DNA from: Welwitschia mirabilis
Taxonomy: Eukaryota > Gnetophyta > Gnetopsida > Welwitschiales
Direction: 5' to 3'
NCBI GenBank assembly: GCA_051453625.1
Contig: JBOZIK010000001.1
Coordinates: 70,801,266-70,865,265, forward strand
Length of the DNA: 64,000 bases
The notes under the pieces are model-generated. The model did no database searches, was not told the origin of the DNA, and saw only the letters and a program-made list of their open reading frames with translations. The position numbers and the translations under genes were made by a program. Shown one piece after another: positions 1 to 12,109 of the stretch (its first letter is position 1; each line of letters starts with the position of its first letter).

Positions 1-120
1 GAAGAAGATATAAAACCAACCCTATCTTTACAGAACCATCCAAACCCAAAGCAAATTATAAAAGAACAAATCATAAAAATTATGGGTGAAAAATGGCGTG
101 CACATATAGAAAATGATTGA
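1..120 (+). pseudogene. Possible protease-tail fragment of element 1
   Basis: Frame 1 is open for 39 codons and begins EEDIKPTLSLQNHP. This resembles the segment after the protease in element B (IKPTLFLQHH, about 39,460-39,490) and in element A (IKPTLFLH, about 35,950). If real, it places the protease tail next to the post-integrase spacer and implies an internal pol deletion. The match is short and could be chance. Confidence 0.3.
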
Positions 121-471
121 AATGACATGAGGAATTTTAGACGCAATAGTAAACATAATAGAAGCATTTATTTCCTACCTAAGTTCTTTCTTAGCCTACT
201 CCTTAGTTAAATATCATGAATTTACTAATTATCTTTTAAAATTGACTTGTGTATTACTTCATAAAGTATCATAATTAGTTTTATACTTAGGCATTTATAA
301 GTAGTAAGATTGGATTCACCCAATCTTAAGATATTCCCATGTCTATGGACTGTATTTATAGAAAGATACCTTGTTTCTTGTGTTGTTTTTTCAATGGTAG
401 TTAAATCCTAAGCAATCAAGGAGTGTTCTTTTCTGTCTTTTACTTTACTTATTCACCTTAGTCTTTCTTAA

Positions 472-508
472 AAAAGAAAAAAAAGAAAGAAAGAAAAAGA
501 AAGAAAAG
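472..508 (+). other. Purine-rich tract in the 3' spacer
   Basis: About 37 bases are almost all A and G. A purine tract sits at the homologous place in element B (42,938-42,968). Conservation of position suggests a family feature, perhaps a second polypurine tract; that role is inference. Confidence 0.45.
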
Positions 509-1006
509 TGAAAAGCATGATGTCCTACCGCAATTACACTAGGCAAATATTTCCGAAAGGAGCCTTTGGCAGTGTAATATGGTAGCTATGGGAACTCCAA
601 TGGGGGGTCAGTTGATCATTCTTTACGGGTCCTTACTCCTCTAATAGTGATTGCACTTCCCACATCATGGCAAAAGAAATACAACTTTTTAGTATTCCCA
701 CTTTATCATTTTATTTTAGGAGATCTCTGTGAGTTTGTAAGTAGAAATAGATGATTTGATTTCTAAGTAACTTTTGATTTTGACCTTCATCGTTCTATAC
801 ATTTAAAACCTTGGATATTACCATAATCACTGCCCTTTCGAATGAACTTTATTAAGTTCATACATTTTGTCATGCATTTACTCAGGTAATGTTATGATGT
901 TTTCTTTTGAAGTTTTCTATGTTAGTACTTAGAATACGTAAGCAATCTTTTTCTTATTCCTTACATCTATTTTCCCTTTATTTTTTTTTTTGTTTTTATA
1001 TCTAAT

Positions 1007-1707
1007 NNNNNNNNNNNNNNNNNNNNNNNNNNNNNNNNNNNNNNNNNNNNNNNNNNNNNNNNNNNNNNNNNNNNNNNNNNNNNNNNNNNNNNNNNNNNNN
1101 NNNNNNNNNNNNNNNNNNNNNNNNNNNNNNNNNNNNNNNNNNNNNNNNNNNNNNNNNNNNNNNNNNNNNNNNNNNNNNNNNNNNNNNNNNNNNNNNNNNN
1201 NNNNNNNNNNNNNNNNNNNNNNNNNNNNNNNNNNNNNNNNNNNNNNNNNNNNNNNNNNNNNNNNNNNNNNNNNNNNNNNNNNNNNNNNNNNNNNNNNNNN
1301 NNNNNNNNNNNNNNNNNNNNNNNNNNNNNNNNNNNNNNNNNNNNNNNNNNNNNNNNNNNNNNNNNNNNNNNNNNNNNNNNNNNNNNNNNNNNNNNNNNNN
1401 NNNNNNNNNNNNNNNNNNNNNNNNNNNNNNNNNNNNNNNNNNNNNNNNNNNNNNNNNNNNNNNNNNNNNNNNNNNNNNNNNNNNNNNNNNNNNNNNNNNN
1501 NNNNNNNNNNNNNNNNNNNNNNNNNNNNNNNNNNNNNNNNNNNNNNNNNNNNNNNNNNNNNNNNNNNNNNNNNNNNNNNNNNNNNNNNNNNNNNNNNNNN
1601 NNNNNNNNNNNNNNNNNNNNNNNNNNNNNNNNNNNNNNNNNNNNNNNNNNNNNNNNNNNNNNNNNNNNNNNNNNNNNNNNNNNNNNNNNNNNNNNNNNNN
1701 NNNNNNN
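1007..1707. other. N gap flanked by the same 57-bp sequence
   Basis: The 57 bases ending at 1,006 are repeated directly after the gap at 1,708-1,764. This looks like two contig ends carrying one locus, not a duplication in the genome. Confidence 0.85.
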
Positions 1708-2716
1708 TTTCTTATTCCTTACATCTATTTTCCCTTTATTTTTTTTTTTGTTTTTATATCTAATGTTTTCCAGTCATTTTGGAATTTTCTTCTTTTTCTT
1801 AGGACTTTATTGATTTAGTAGTTTTCATCCCATTCTTTCTTACAATATTTTAACCTAAATATTCTGTTTTCCTTATGTCATAGTTTTTACTTTTCTATGT
1901 GCTTTTCAGCTCTGTTTTTTTTCAACATTGTTACTTTCACGATTCTACTTGAGCCTAATCTTATTGATTGAAACTTCTTTTTCGAAACTCTTTTTTGTAA
2001 ACAGTCATCCACATCGTTGTCCAGACAACATTTAGGATGATGGACTAAATTTTTTTGACAGTCGTATTGACACTGATGTCTTAATAACCCAAACATANNN
2101 NNNNNNNNNNNNNNNNNNNNNNNNNNNNNNNNNNNNNNNNNNNNNNNNNNTTCCTCATCTTTTTCCTTTGTTCTTTTGAGAGAAGACAACTCCTCTGGCT
2201 AGTACTGACATTTTGGAACTTGTTCCACCTGATTTCATTGCTAGATTCGCGATTTTTCACCCCATTTGTAAAAATGAGGTATGTTTCTCTTTCCTCTTGA
2301 TTTTTCAATTTTTCTCCCATTTTTCCACCTTTTGATGTGTAGTTTTCACATATATTGTCCAATTTTTCACGATCTGATTTTCACTGAGTATTTTTTAAGC
2401 TATAATCATTTTTGCATTTTACGATGAATTCTATTGTTCTTATCTTTTACACTCATTTTCTCGCAAACTGCAAGTCAAATCATAGTAGTTCTTTAGGCAA
2501 AATTACTCAGTGCAATGTGCTCTACGACTTTATTGAATTATATTTTTTATTTGAGTACTTCGATTTTTTACTTCTCATGGGATCCACTACATCGGAGCAT
2601 TCAGATTTTCTTCATTTTTCACCATTTTGTTTCTTGCAATTCGGCAATTCGGGATGCATTGCATATTTTAGAAGGGGGTAGGACATATTTTTAGTATTTT
2701 TAATAATTTTGTTTCC

Positions 2717-2816
2717 NNNNNNNNNNNNNNNNNNNNNNNNNNNNNNNNNNNNNNNNNNNNNNNNNNNNNNNNNNNNNNNNNNNNNNNNNNNNNNNNNNNN
2801 NNNNNNNNNNNNNNNN
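2717..2816. other. 100-N gap flanked by the same 36-bp sequence
   Basis: Bases 2,681-2,716 recur at 2,817-2,852. The exact 100-N length is a common default gap size. Confidence 0.85.
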
Positions 2817-2939
2817 GGACATATTTTTAGTATTTTTAATAATTTTGTTTCCAATTATGGGGTTATTTATTATGCATCCATGTGATGTTTTCATCATGTT
2901 TATTTGGTTTTGCATGATGAGTTTTGTGTTTACAATTGA

Positions 2940-4209
2940 GCAGGCCATGTACACGGAAAGCTAGATAAACACAGGCTTCATTTGAATTGGTAAAGTAGGC
3001 ATCAGGCCCTTTCATTAAGCTTGAGATGCAACGTGAGGAGCCCATACATCAGCCACCTTAACACGGATGATTCTTGAGCATACAGACAGCTAGCGTTCAT
3101 GTCGAGAGACACTTTGGTGATTTCATGAGCCATCTAGAGCTTAATATTGATCAAAGACTAATAGAGTTATAGCTCATATGGATTACAAATGTGCACAGTA
3201 CATACTATGTTTTTGAGACGAGAGAGTTTTATGACACCATGCATATCAAGAGGCGACTAGACATTCGCGGACAGCTACAGAATTACATTATTACATATAT
3301 TCGAGATCATGAGATTACTATCCTCCCATCTCACATCACAATCATCACAGATCTTAAAAGTCTTGGGAGCTTACATATTCATTCAGCCGGTGGGATAGAG
3401 GAGCATTGAGCTTACAGCACCATTTTAGATATTCCAGTTGATATGGCTACTGATCGATAAGGGGTAAATATTACCTAGCTGACTACTGCATACAGAGTTT
3501 GACACAGAGGACTGGTTCATAACATCAGTCCATCATACCATGATAGTCATGTTATGATCATACATCTATAGATTCTGACAGCTTTTCATCAGGGGGAGCA
3601 GATGGACTTATTGAACTTCATTTGGAAGTGGCTTAGATCTATGATTAAGATACACCATTTATAGCACTTGGTTATTCATGCCTCCTCTCCACTTTGTTCA
3701 GACGATTTAGGATCCCAGAGCTTATAGGTGAGTGATGTTTCTCACATATACAGACTTCTGCTCGTTATTTACAGGATATAGGTATACAAGTACTAGGAGA
3801 GGTAGTGAGACCTTAGGCACAAGAACCTATAGTTGAAGCATCATTAGAGTAGATCCAGGACCTTCTAGTCAAGAGTATCAAGACCCTTAGAGGATTTATG
3901 GATCATAGAATGTAGACATTAGAACAATGGATCACATCCTTTGAGTAGAGAGTTAAGCAGAAAATAGCATCTATAGAGAGGAGAACATAATACACAGAGG
4001 ATTAAATCATGGACATGTGTCAGCATATTATCTCCATGCAGCAGAATGTAACTATAGATCTTCCAAAGTTAGTATGTATCTAGGGAGATGAAACAATACG
4101 ATCTATTATAGTACCTCTAGATGAACGTCTCCCCATAGATTATGATCGTCCTCCTTCCTCTCTTCCTGCTTTTATACCAGTTCCTGACCTAGGAGTTATC
4201 ATGTGCAGA
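2940..4209 (+). pseudogene. Third ORF (env-like position) of Athila-like element 1, decayed
   Basis: It lies between the spacer and the PPT, where Athila-group elements carry an extra ORF of unproven function. A 72-codon open piece (3,191-3,409) contains ETREFYDTMHIK, matched by KTKEFYDMMHIK at about 45,055 in element B. From 3,799 to 4,209 one frame reads through a charged, coiled-coil-like stretch (LVKSIKTLRGFMDHRM; KIASIERRT) and then a proline-rich tail (DRPPSSLPAFIPVPD). It is broken only by TAG or TAA codons, seven of them, consistent with former CAG or CAA. The N-terminal boundary is approximate. I see no signal peptide or convincing membrane segment. Confidence 0.6.
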
Positions 4210-4470
4210 TGAGGTTCCAGATCCTGAAAATCTTTTGAAGAGACTATCATCCTCTTTATCATCCAGACGATAGTGATGGACGATCGACTTCTGATGTTTT
4301 GCAGGTATATTTCATTATTTTTTAAATTTTTCAAACATTTAGTCTATTGTCAGCTTGTGTTGCATATCTTTCTTAGATATTTTATTTAGATATCATAGCT
4401 ATTTTTATTATTTAAAAGTTGGCTTGCAAACATGGTTTACCACCTGGTTTTATTAGGGACTGACAAGACT

Positions 4471-4480
4471 AAGTGGGAGG
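4471..4480 (+). other. Polypurine tract of element 1
   Basis: AAGTGGGAGG lies 3 bp before the LTR1 start. Equivalents precede LTR5 (AAATGGAAGG, 47,605-47,614) and LTR2 (about 6,218-6,226), always after a GACAAGGCT-like word. It would prime plus-strand DNA synthesis. Confidence 0.75.
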
Positions 4481-4560
4481 CTATGTTACACTACCAACTT
4501 ATGTGTATTTGATAGGGTATGTTGAGTTGTTTTCCAGGTGAAGTAATAGATAAATGCTTA

Positions 4561-4660
4561 NNNNNNNNNNNNNNNNNNNNNNNNNNNNNNNNNNNNNNNN
4601 NNNNNNNNNNNNNNNNNNNNNNNNNNNNNNNNNNNNNNNNNNNNNNNNNNNNNNNNNNNN
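4561..4660. other. 100-N gap flanked by duplicated PPT and LTR start
   Basis: Bases 4,457-4,560 and 4,661-4,764 are the same 104-bp segment with several differences, nearly all transitions. The copies may be two haplotypes or two repeat copies that were not merged. Confidence 0.75.
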
Positions 4661-5205
4661 GGATTGATAAGGCTAAGCAGGGGGCTATGTTACACTACCA
4701 ACTTATGTGTATTTGATAGGGTATTTTGAGTTGTTTTCCAGGTGAAGTAATAGATAAATGCTTAATTCCTATGATAATCAAGAATTGAGACGTATAGAAT
4801 GAAAACATGCAGTTTCCAGATAAAATATAAGCATTTCATGTATATATAGATAAATGACATTTCAAATAACAATTCTCATAAATAACAAGTGATCTAACAA
4901 ACTGAATATCGAGAAAAGCCCGTTGTCCACTTTATCGTCTGGACGTCACGAGTAGACAACATCTCAAATAGGTCGATAACAAGTTCACATGTAGATCACA
5001 AAAAGTTAAACTGAAAGCTAAACAGATATTTCATTGTCAGTCTTTGTCATATCCTAGATCATCTAGATGATCAGAAGGATGACATTGTTCTCTTACACTT
5101 TTACCGAATGTTTTCCAAGTTGTCGCCACTACTTTGTGACTTTACTTTGCATGTCAGCTAGGGTTTCTCCTCTACTTCTTTGTCATTTTCCCTTTATTTT
5201 CTGTC

Positions 5206-5213
5206 TATAAATA
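5206..5213 (+). promoter_or_regulatory. TATA box of LTR1
   Basis: TATAAATA sits at the position that also holds TATAAATA in LTR2 (6,834), LTR3 (32,098) and LTR4 (46,020). This is the expected U3/R core promoter. Confidence 0.65.
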
Positions 5214-5784
5214 AAGGTCTTTCCCTCGATCCCCAATCATCTTCGATAGTACCTGATATTTTCATGATAGGAGATCCTGGGACTAGAAAACCATTTTGTA
5301 ATTCAAAGAGACATTACCTTAGTGTTGGACAGTATATCCTCCATTGGGAAATGACTACTTTATGATACCAATGCTTTTTTATGATTTTTAATATTAATTA
5401 TACTTTTTATTCAATATATATAGGAATCTCTTCCTCATAATTTATGTTGTTTAAGATTCGTGATGGTTTTCTTCTATTATATAGATTATGAGGACAGCCT
5501 TTATTAAGGTTGAGCTTGATTAGTTCGGTGCATCATTATTTCTTTTCATAGATAATTTTTGCATCATTATTTCAATTCTATGCATTGCAATTTAATTTAG
5601 TAGATTAGAGTTACATATTTCTTTTTTGAAATTAACTCTTTATTATCCATACTATTGGCCTTCAATGGAATTACAACATTCAGTTCACTCACGACTATAC
5701 TAGTGTGTTGTGTTTATGCATCTTATTTATAATTAATAGGATTTAGATCAAAGCGTGTAATATTACATAAATATGCTACAATAA

Positions 5785-6229
5785 GCACTCACTAATTTTC
5801 CAGTAGCCAAGTTTAAGATCATTTAAAGAAAAAAGAATTCCATCACTTCTATACTTTGCCCTTGTAGAAAACATTAATGAACTTTTTATTCATTATTCTT
5901 TGAGATTATTACTACTTAAATCTTACACATCAATTTCAGCATTACTTTCTCAATTTATGCATACACATAATCATTTTTCTGAACTATCATGGTTACATTC
6001 TATGACTTGTTTATGTGTATGACAATTATTTGGTCTAGTATAATGTGTTTAAGAAAGGGGCTTATTACTATAGCAGTAATTATATCAATGAATTTTTTGT
6101 CATCTATTTCTACATGATAAATAGCACTTAAATTTCATTTATTTACTTGATGATATTCTTATTCAAATTGGCTTGTAATATAGTTAACCACCTACTTTGT
6201 TAGGGACTGACAAGGCTAGGTAGGGGCTA
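5785..6229 (+). mobile_element. 3' internal tip of a second Athila-like element, with PPT
   Basis: The last 70 bases repeat the pre-LTR signature seen before LTR1 and LTR5 (a TTGGCTTG-like word, GGGACTGACAAGGCT, then a purine run ending at about 6,226). LTR2 follows immediately. No ORF is visible. Element 1 probably inserted into this older copy just upstream of its PPT. Confidence 0.6.
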
Positions 6230-7579
6230 TGTTATGATACTAATTTGTAGGAATCTGATAGTGTATTTGGATATTTTTGCAAGATATTTATAGAGGTTTA
6301 AATGTAATTCTGCTGATTATGAAGAGATAACAGGATGATCATAGAAGCATATAATTTTTGGCATGTTTGGAGTTATTTCAGGCATGTTCTGATACTTAGC
6401 ATATTAAAGAAAAACTAATGGCAAACAAGAGTAATTTACTTTACTTGAGGAGCTTGGGAGAGGCATCATCCTCATTGTCATCCTTACAATAATCAATATG
6501 ACAACACTCTTACTTATCAAGATAGTACCACATGCAACATAGTACATATAGCACATGATGAACTAGAATGGCATTGTCTCCCATATCATTTGAATGATAT
6601 GTAGGATGATGGACCTCATATGGGTAAAAACTACAGGGCTGATAGTGGGGCATGGAGACATGTGACACATGGTGACATCCCCTATGTCACCCCAATAATA
6701 GGTGGGGCAACATCTATTTTTGCATGTTCTAAAATAAATATCTTTATAAATGGAGTCAAATAAACCATGTGGGTTGCTAGGGTTTTTTTATCAATGTCTA
6801 GGGTCATGGTTTTAGAACTTTCAATGTAAAACTATAAATACATCCTTGTCCTCACTTCTAAACCATCTTTTATACCTGATACCTATGATAAAGGATTGAA
6901 GTACAAGAGGTCCATCTAATGCTATAGAAAGGAGTCTCCTTGGTGTTAGGATAAGTCTCTTTTATTGAAGTGCTGTTATTCTGATTGTACGTGGATGTAA
7001 TATTATTAAATACTCTTTGAGTTAATATAATTTCTTTTATTCATTTTAATTTTGTAAATGTCCTTATGGTTTAAGTTGGTCATAGTTAAGTGATAAATCT
7101 ATGATTTATTTATATCATAAGGGTAACCTTTATTAAGGTTGACCTTGGTTAGTAGTATATTTGCATTGCATTTCTATTTCATTCCATATTGTATTTATTA
7201 TCTTACTTGGATAGATCTCATAGTTTATGTTGATTAATAACTAGTATATACTCTTCTTAACTAATATAAGTTATACAGAAGATAGGCCTTGTGACAGAAG
7301 GACTAGGATTTAAGTAGAATCATTTCCATTTTTATTCACTACATTTCATATTAATCATCTTGCATTGCATTTACTTATTTATTTTCTTTTAATTTTTATA
7401 AGATAAAAGACTAAAAATACTTTTGAAAAATCAATTCTCGAATTCTAGGCCTAGTACCTTTGCTAGATTACGATATTCGGATGTACTACCATCTATACTA
7501 GCGTGTGTTTTCTATAAGTTATTTGATTTATAGGTTTATCTAAAGGACTTCAAGATTACATAAATTTACACTGCAACAA
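6230..7579 (+). repeat. LTR2 (subfamily A), 3' LTR of the second copy
   Basis: It begins TGTTATGATACTAA after the PPT and ends ACACTGCAACA. TATAAATA is at 6,834-6,841. A block around 6,885-6,960 (TGATAAAGGATTGAAG, TTGGTGTTAGG) matches the other LTRs of the family. The last 150 bases match the end of LTR6 (54,193-54,380, minus strand). Near-palindrome ATATCATTTGAATGATAT lies at 6,583-6,600. Confidence 0.75.
6834..6841 (+). promoter_or_regulatory. TATA box of LTR2
   Basis: TATAAATA lies about 605 bp into the LTR, at the same place as in LTR1, LTR3 and LTR4. Confidence 0.6.
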
Positions 7580-10500
7580 AGGTTTACCATTAACATAATT
7601 AAAATTAACCAATGCCTTAGATGTTTTTTATCTTTTTTTTTTTCTTTTTAGACATAAGTTAAATATACTTAAAAAAATTTGGTCAATCCCTTGTTTGAGA
7701 GTAATACTTAAATTTGATAATATTTTCACCTAACCATATAGTGATTTAGGTTTGCGTAGTAAAACTTTTTATATTTACATAAGGATTCTAAAAAAAACTT
7801 ATTTCTTTTCTTTCTCACATGTATTCATAATCAATATTCAAAAATTAAATTTGTCATTTTTGCATTTTATCATACCATTCTAGATTAAATAGATCATTTG
7901 AATTATGAGAGTGAGAAACATTTCTTTTAAGTTAACTATACCTCTACTCTGAGTTTGCATTTTTTTAAAACATATTTTATGTCATTACTACTTGAATATA
8001 TCACTTAATTTATGAATGTTAGAAATATTACTTTTAAGTTAACTATGTCATCTTAGTTTTCTTCATACCACTTTCTCTTCCTAATTTGGTAAATTTTCCT
8101 TATATAATTAATAAATCCCTTTTTTAATCACATATGTAGGCAAAATCCCTTTCAGAATTAACTATAAATCATGACATGTCTTCTTTCCATTATATTATCT
8201 TAAAAGTAACAACCTCAAAAGAACTATTTAAATATTTTTATGCTCATTCACATGGGGTAATGATGACTGTAATCATGGGTAACATATGTATCACTCTTTA
8301 AGATGATAAAACTTGGGAGAATTAGCATGAAGATTTCATGTTCACTAAGCATATACATGCTTTGAACTTAGATCTTTTAGGAAATTTCATGTTAGTATTT
8401 AGAATCAAAATGTATAAATTGTTGAAAGTGCATAGATAATAGGTTAACAAAAATAGTATTAGAATGTATAGCATCAAAGCACAAGAAGTTGGTAAATCAA
8501 AGTCTAATAACTTATACTAAATTTATTACATTGTAGAATTATTCTACTTAAACAATGATTTGAATCTCATAAATCACATCATATAAATGAATAATTTACA
8601 TTATAACAAATGTAATATATAATAGTTTATCATACAAGTGAGTGGTATTAATGAAAAAGTTTTTAAAATTAACCCATAGAACAAAGTTTTCATCGATTAT
8701 GTCGAGTTGATTAGATATCATTTGCAGGATTTATTTTTATGTAGGTACATTTCATTATTAAATCATACTAACAAATTAAGGAACATGAGTTTTGAAGCAC
8801 TTGACAAGTATATTACTATAACTAAATCATAATTTAACTTTATTAGCATCTTATCTTATAATGTTAAATTTAAAGTATTATATACTCATTGTGGATCTCA
8901 TCCAAAAATCATTCTTTAAATAAACACTGTTCTTCCAATGTTAAACATCATGATAAGAATAAATATTCTCCATAATAATAAATGGTTTCATACAGTGAAT
9001 GTTCTTAATATTAACCAAAAAGAGAAAAAAACTTAATAATGATACTACTTTTATGAAAGAAATAATAATTAATATTTTTATTTTATAAGATAAGTGCATA
9101 TTATTAACCTTTATCATATTTCTTATTATCAAATTAAAGCTATTATAATGATAAATGAAATTTCTAATGATTTTTACTCTTTTAAAGAAGTTAAATACTT
9201 TGACTCTAGTGTATTATTCCAATTTCGTGATTTTGTATGTATGATTAATACCATATCTTATGGTGAATTATGAATGCTAAATAGGAGTGCAACTAGGAAT
9301 ATGACTTATAAGCATGACTAATTTTATTCTTTTATTAAATATCACAATAAGATTATCTCATAGATAAAATTCTAATTCTTATCAAAGTTCATGGTTTAGT
9401 CATATTTGCCTTATCATCTCTTAGAGTGAATGATATTTCATGTTTTATATATTCCCTCTTTAAGATCTCATCATTTATATCTTTTCATTAAGGTTAAATA
9501 AGATCATTATATTTTTTGAATAAAGGAATTCATTAACATCTTTAATATTAATTAGAATATTAGAGTGCTAGGCTACTGAATGGAAAATTAATGCATCTTT
9601 AAGTATATTTAAGTATGAATGACAATTCCTATAATATTTCTTGATAATACATCTATTTATCACTACTATTCCACGGTTACTTTAGTCATCCTACTCCTTG
9701 TTCTTTGATTGTAATGCACAAGATTAAACATCAAATTCTTTCCTTTATTCTATATGAATTTCCTTAATAAAAAGCATATATAATGACTAAAATAGTAAAA
9801 CATTAATTTTTTTTAATTAGTGAATGACATGTTAACCAAACGTTTCTTCTCATTATATGAAATATGTAGTCTGATGCTAGTGATTATCCTTCATGAGCAT
9901 CACTACTTCATATATTTAATACACGATTTGTCAGATATAACTTGGGTGTAATTTACAAAATCCAAATCTCTTATTTTGAATATTTTTAAGATTTTTGTAG
10001 TAAATGTATAAACTAAAACTAGAAGTAATATTGATATTTTTCACTATGATAATTATTTAAATACACATTAACTAAATTTAAGGACCTTCTTACTTAAAGT
10101 AATTTATTATCTAAAATTATATTTAGAAATGCCTTGATAATATGACATCACTAAATGATTCAATTAGACTATACTAGATATGACACATTCAATGATATAC
10201 TTTAATGATTACAAAATCTATTTATGAAATAAGGCTATTGATACCTTTATATATCTTAATAGTTCTACTTATTATCCTCCTAAAAATATTATCTTTTATT
10301 GAAAAATGACATGGATATAAGACTTCATTAAATCATATTTAGTTATTTAAATGTAAGTGATATGTCTATATTTCTATCAAATATCATACCAACCTTAATG
10401 GACATTAATCATCTCTTAAGTTTGCATTAAATATATGTATTTACTAAGTAATTTAACTTGTTCTTAGCATAAGATACATTCTAGTATATGGTACAACATA

Positions 10501-11104
10501 AATTCTTTAAACTAGTAAAGTAATTAAAGTATTAGGAAGATTAATTCATTCAAAAGAGAAAAATTATTTTTGTTATTTTTTAAAAATGCACATGATGGAA
10601 TGAAATGAATGACATATAATGGAAGTGGAAAATTTAATGTAATGAAATTAAAGTAACCTAAATTTAATCAACTTAACTAATCATACTAACTTCTTATCAC
10701 TCAAGTTGGATCTTATACCCTATATTAATATCAAGGCTAATCTATTATACTATTAAATTAATAAAAACATAAGACATTAAGAATAGAAAGTGGTATATAA
10801 TTGAAAGAAAAAAAAAAGAACACTTAATTAATTTAAACAAAATATACTTTCATACATCCACTTATAAGTAATTAATCCTCAATGGATGATACTTAGCCTA
10901 ACAAAGAGTAGTTCTTCTAATAAGTAGATGAATCCCTTATCTCAAAATTCTCCAATATCATAAGCAATTTTAATGTTTAGAAAATGGTGATATGAGATAT
11001 CTAAGAGGTTTATATAGATGTGAATGATGGATTAATTTATCTAGATAATAAAATAAAATGGTTACATTATAATTTTATCTAAAACAATACTTGGTTCTTT
11101 TTCA
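7580..11104. other. Unassigned AT-rich sequence
   Basis: I found no coding frame, LTR pair or PBS that I trust. There is a poor two-copy tandem repeat (period about 107 bp) near 7,885-8,050. The stretch reads like very old repeat DNA. It is not obviously related to the other families here, although some short blocks vaguely recall 36,000-39,000. Confidence 0.5.
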
Positions 11105-12109
11105 TCCACTAAAAACACACAAAAATTCAAATTTATATCAAGAAATATAGGCCTTATTAGTTTGCTTAATTGATCATTATGATATTTTTATGTATTGACT
11201 ATGTGTAAGGCCATAGTAATTTCATTTTACTAATAACCTACCTTAACAATATTATTTTATATGATATTTGCATCCTCTGTGGTATTATAGTAGAAGATGG
11301 TAGTGGCACTAATTCTAAAAGTAGTAACACTAGTTACTATGCATAAAATGGGTTCATATTTACATTTCTAAACATTCTTGATCTAAGAAATTCATTTGGA
11401 ACATTTCAAAAAGAAGATTAAAAATAAAGAATAGTGTTTAGGAATAACCACTTAAATTGGCTACATGACTAAAGAACAACCTTATACACTTTAGGAATTC
11501 TAAAGAATGGCACCATTAGATCTTAGAAACCATAATTAAGGCTTATATACATCCTACTTCATTTAATTAAAGTTATTTATCATTTGACATGTAGTATAAG
11601 AGATTATTGAATCTTTAATCATATGTTCTTTTAAATCATGATGTTTTATGAATTACCTAAGTACTTTTATTGATTACATACTTTTACTTATTTGATAATA
11701 AAGTATTACATCTTATATTATTGGTGTATTAATTTGATATTAAATTGTAACTAACTTTATACTTTTTATTCTTAGGATTAATTAAGACATGTTATTTTTT
11801 TAAGATCTTCTAGAGATTCTCCTTTTTATTTTAGCTTACATAACTTGAGTCTTTATTTGACATATCTTAGAAGACCCTTATTTTTCATGCTTATAATATT
11901 GTTTTTTTGAAAGATAAATGGTATAAGGACATTAACCTTATGTATAGAATAGAGGAGATTATGCCACTATGACAGAGCTAAAGCTACATAAACCTCATGT
12001 CTATGGTGAATGAGATTATGTTACTCTACTTAAGGAAGAGTAGAATCTATATGGATCTAAATAAATACTTATGTTCTTTTAAAGTCATTATGCTAGTATT
12101 AATGCTATG
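11105..12109 (+). repeat. 5' LTR of element C, left piece
   Basis: It aligns with 27,740-28,835: AGAAATATARKCCTTATTA near 11,140 and 27,775, GATTATG-type blocks, and GTATTRATGCTATG at the break. The final CTATG (12,105-12,109) is the target site duplicated by element E. Confidence 0.8.

Larger units (their letters stand above)
190..2939 (+). other. Athila-like post-integrase noncoding spacer
   Basis: This stretch has no credible ORF. It aligns by eye with 42,640-44,790: a shared ACTTRGGCATTT-like block (about 285 and 42,725), a purine-rich tract (472-508 against 42,938-42,968), a GATGTCCTAC block (about 520 and 43,015), and a TGATTGCACTTCC block (about 648 and 43,135). It holds three N gaps (1,007-1,707; 2,098-2,150; 2,717-2,816). 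A GTTGTCCAGACAAC palindrome lies at 2,016-2,029. Confidence 0.6.
1..5784 (+). mobile_element. Athila-like Ty3/gypsy element 1, 3' part
   Basis: The block from about 190 to 4,483 matches 42,617-47,617 (downstream of the integrase in element B) in order and orientation. It contains a noncoding spacer, a third ORF, a PPT and then LTR1. The 5' part lies left of the window. The post-integrase spacer starts within about 200 bp of the window edge with no integrase in front of it, so RT, RNase H and integrase are either outside the window in another arrangement or deleted. Assignment to the Athila/Tat group rests on the third ORF and on the tRNA-Asp-type PBS of relatives in this window. Confidence 0.75.
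4484..5784 (+). repeat. LTR1, 3' LTR of element 1 (subfamily B)
   Basis: It starts TGTTACACTACC after the PPT and ends near CTACAATA, a decayed CA terminus. A TATAAATA box is at 5,206-5,213, followed by the GATAGGAGATC block shared with LTR3 and LTR4. A 100-N gap (4,561-4,660) is flanked by two copies of the LTR start, so the true length from the second copy (4,688) is about 1,100 bp, in line with LTR3 and LTR4. A perfect 16-bp palindrome GATCATCTAGATGATC lies at 5,057-5,072. Confidence 0.8.

Noticed and set aside
990-1763. Long open frames over N runs (also 19,002-19,805, 25,497-26,197, 32,292-32,794, 61,622-62,842)
   Set aside because: Most of each frame is unknown bases; openness across N is not evidence of coding.
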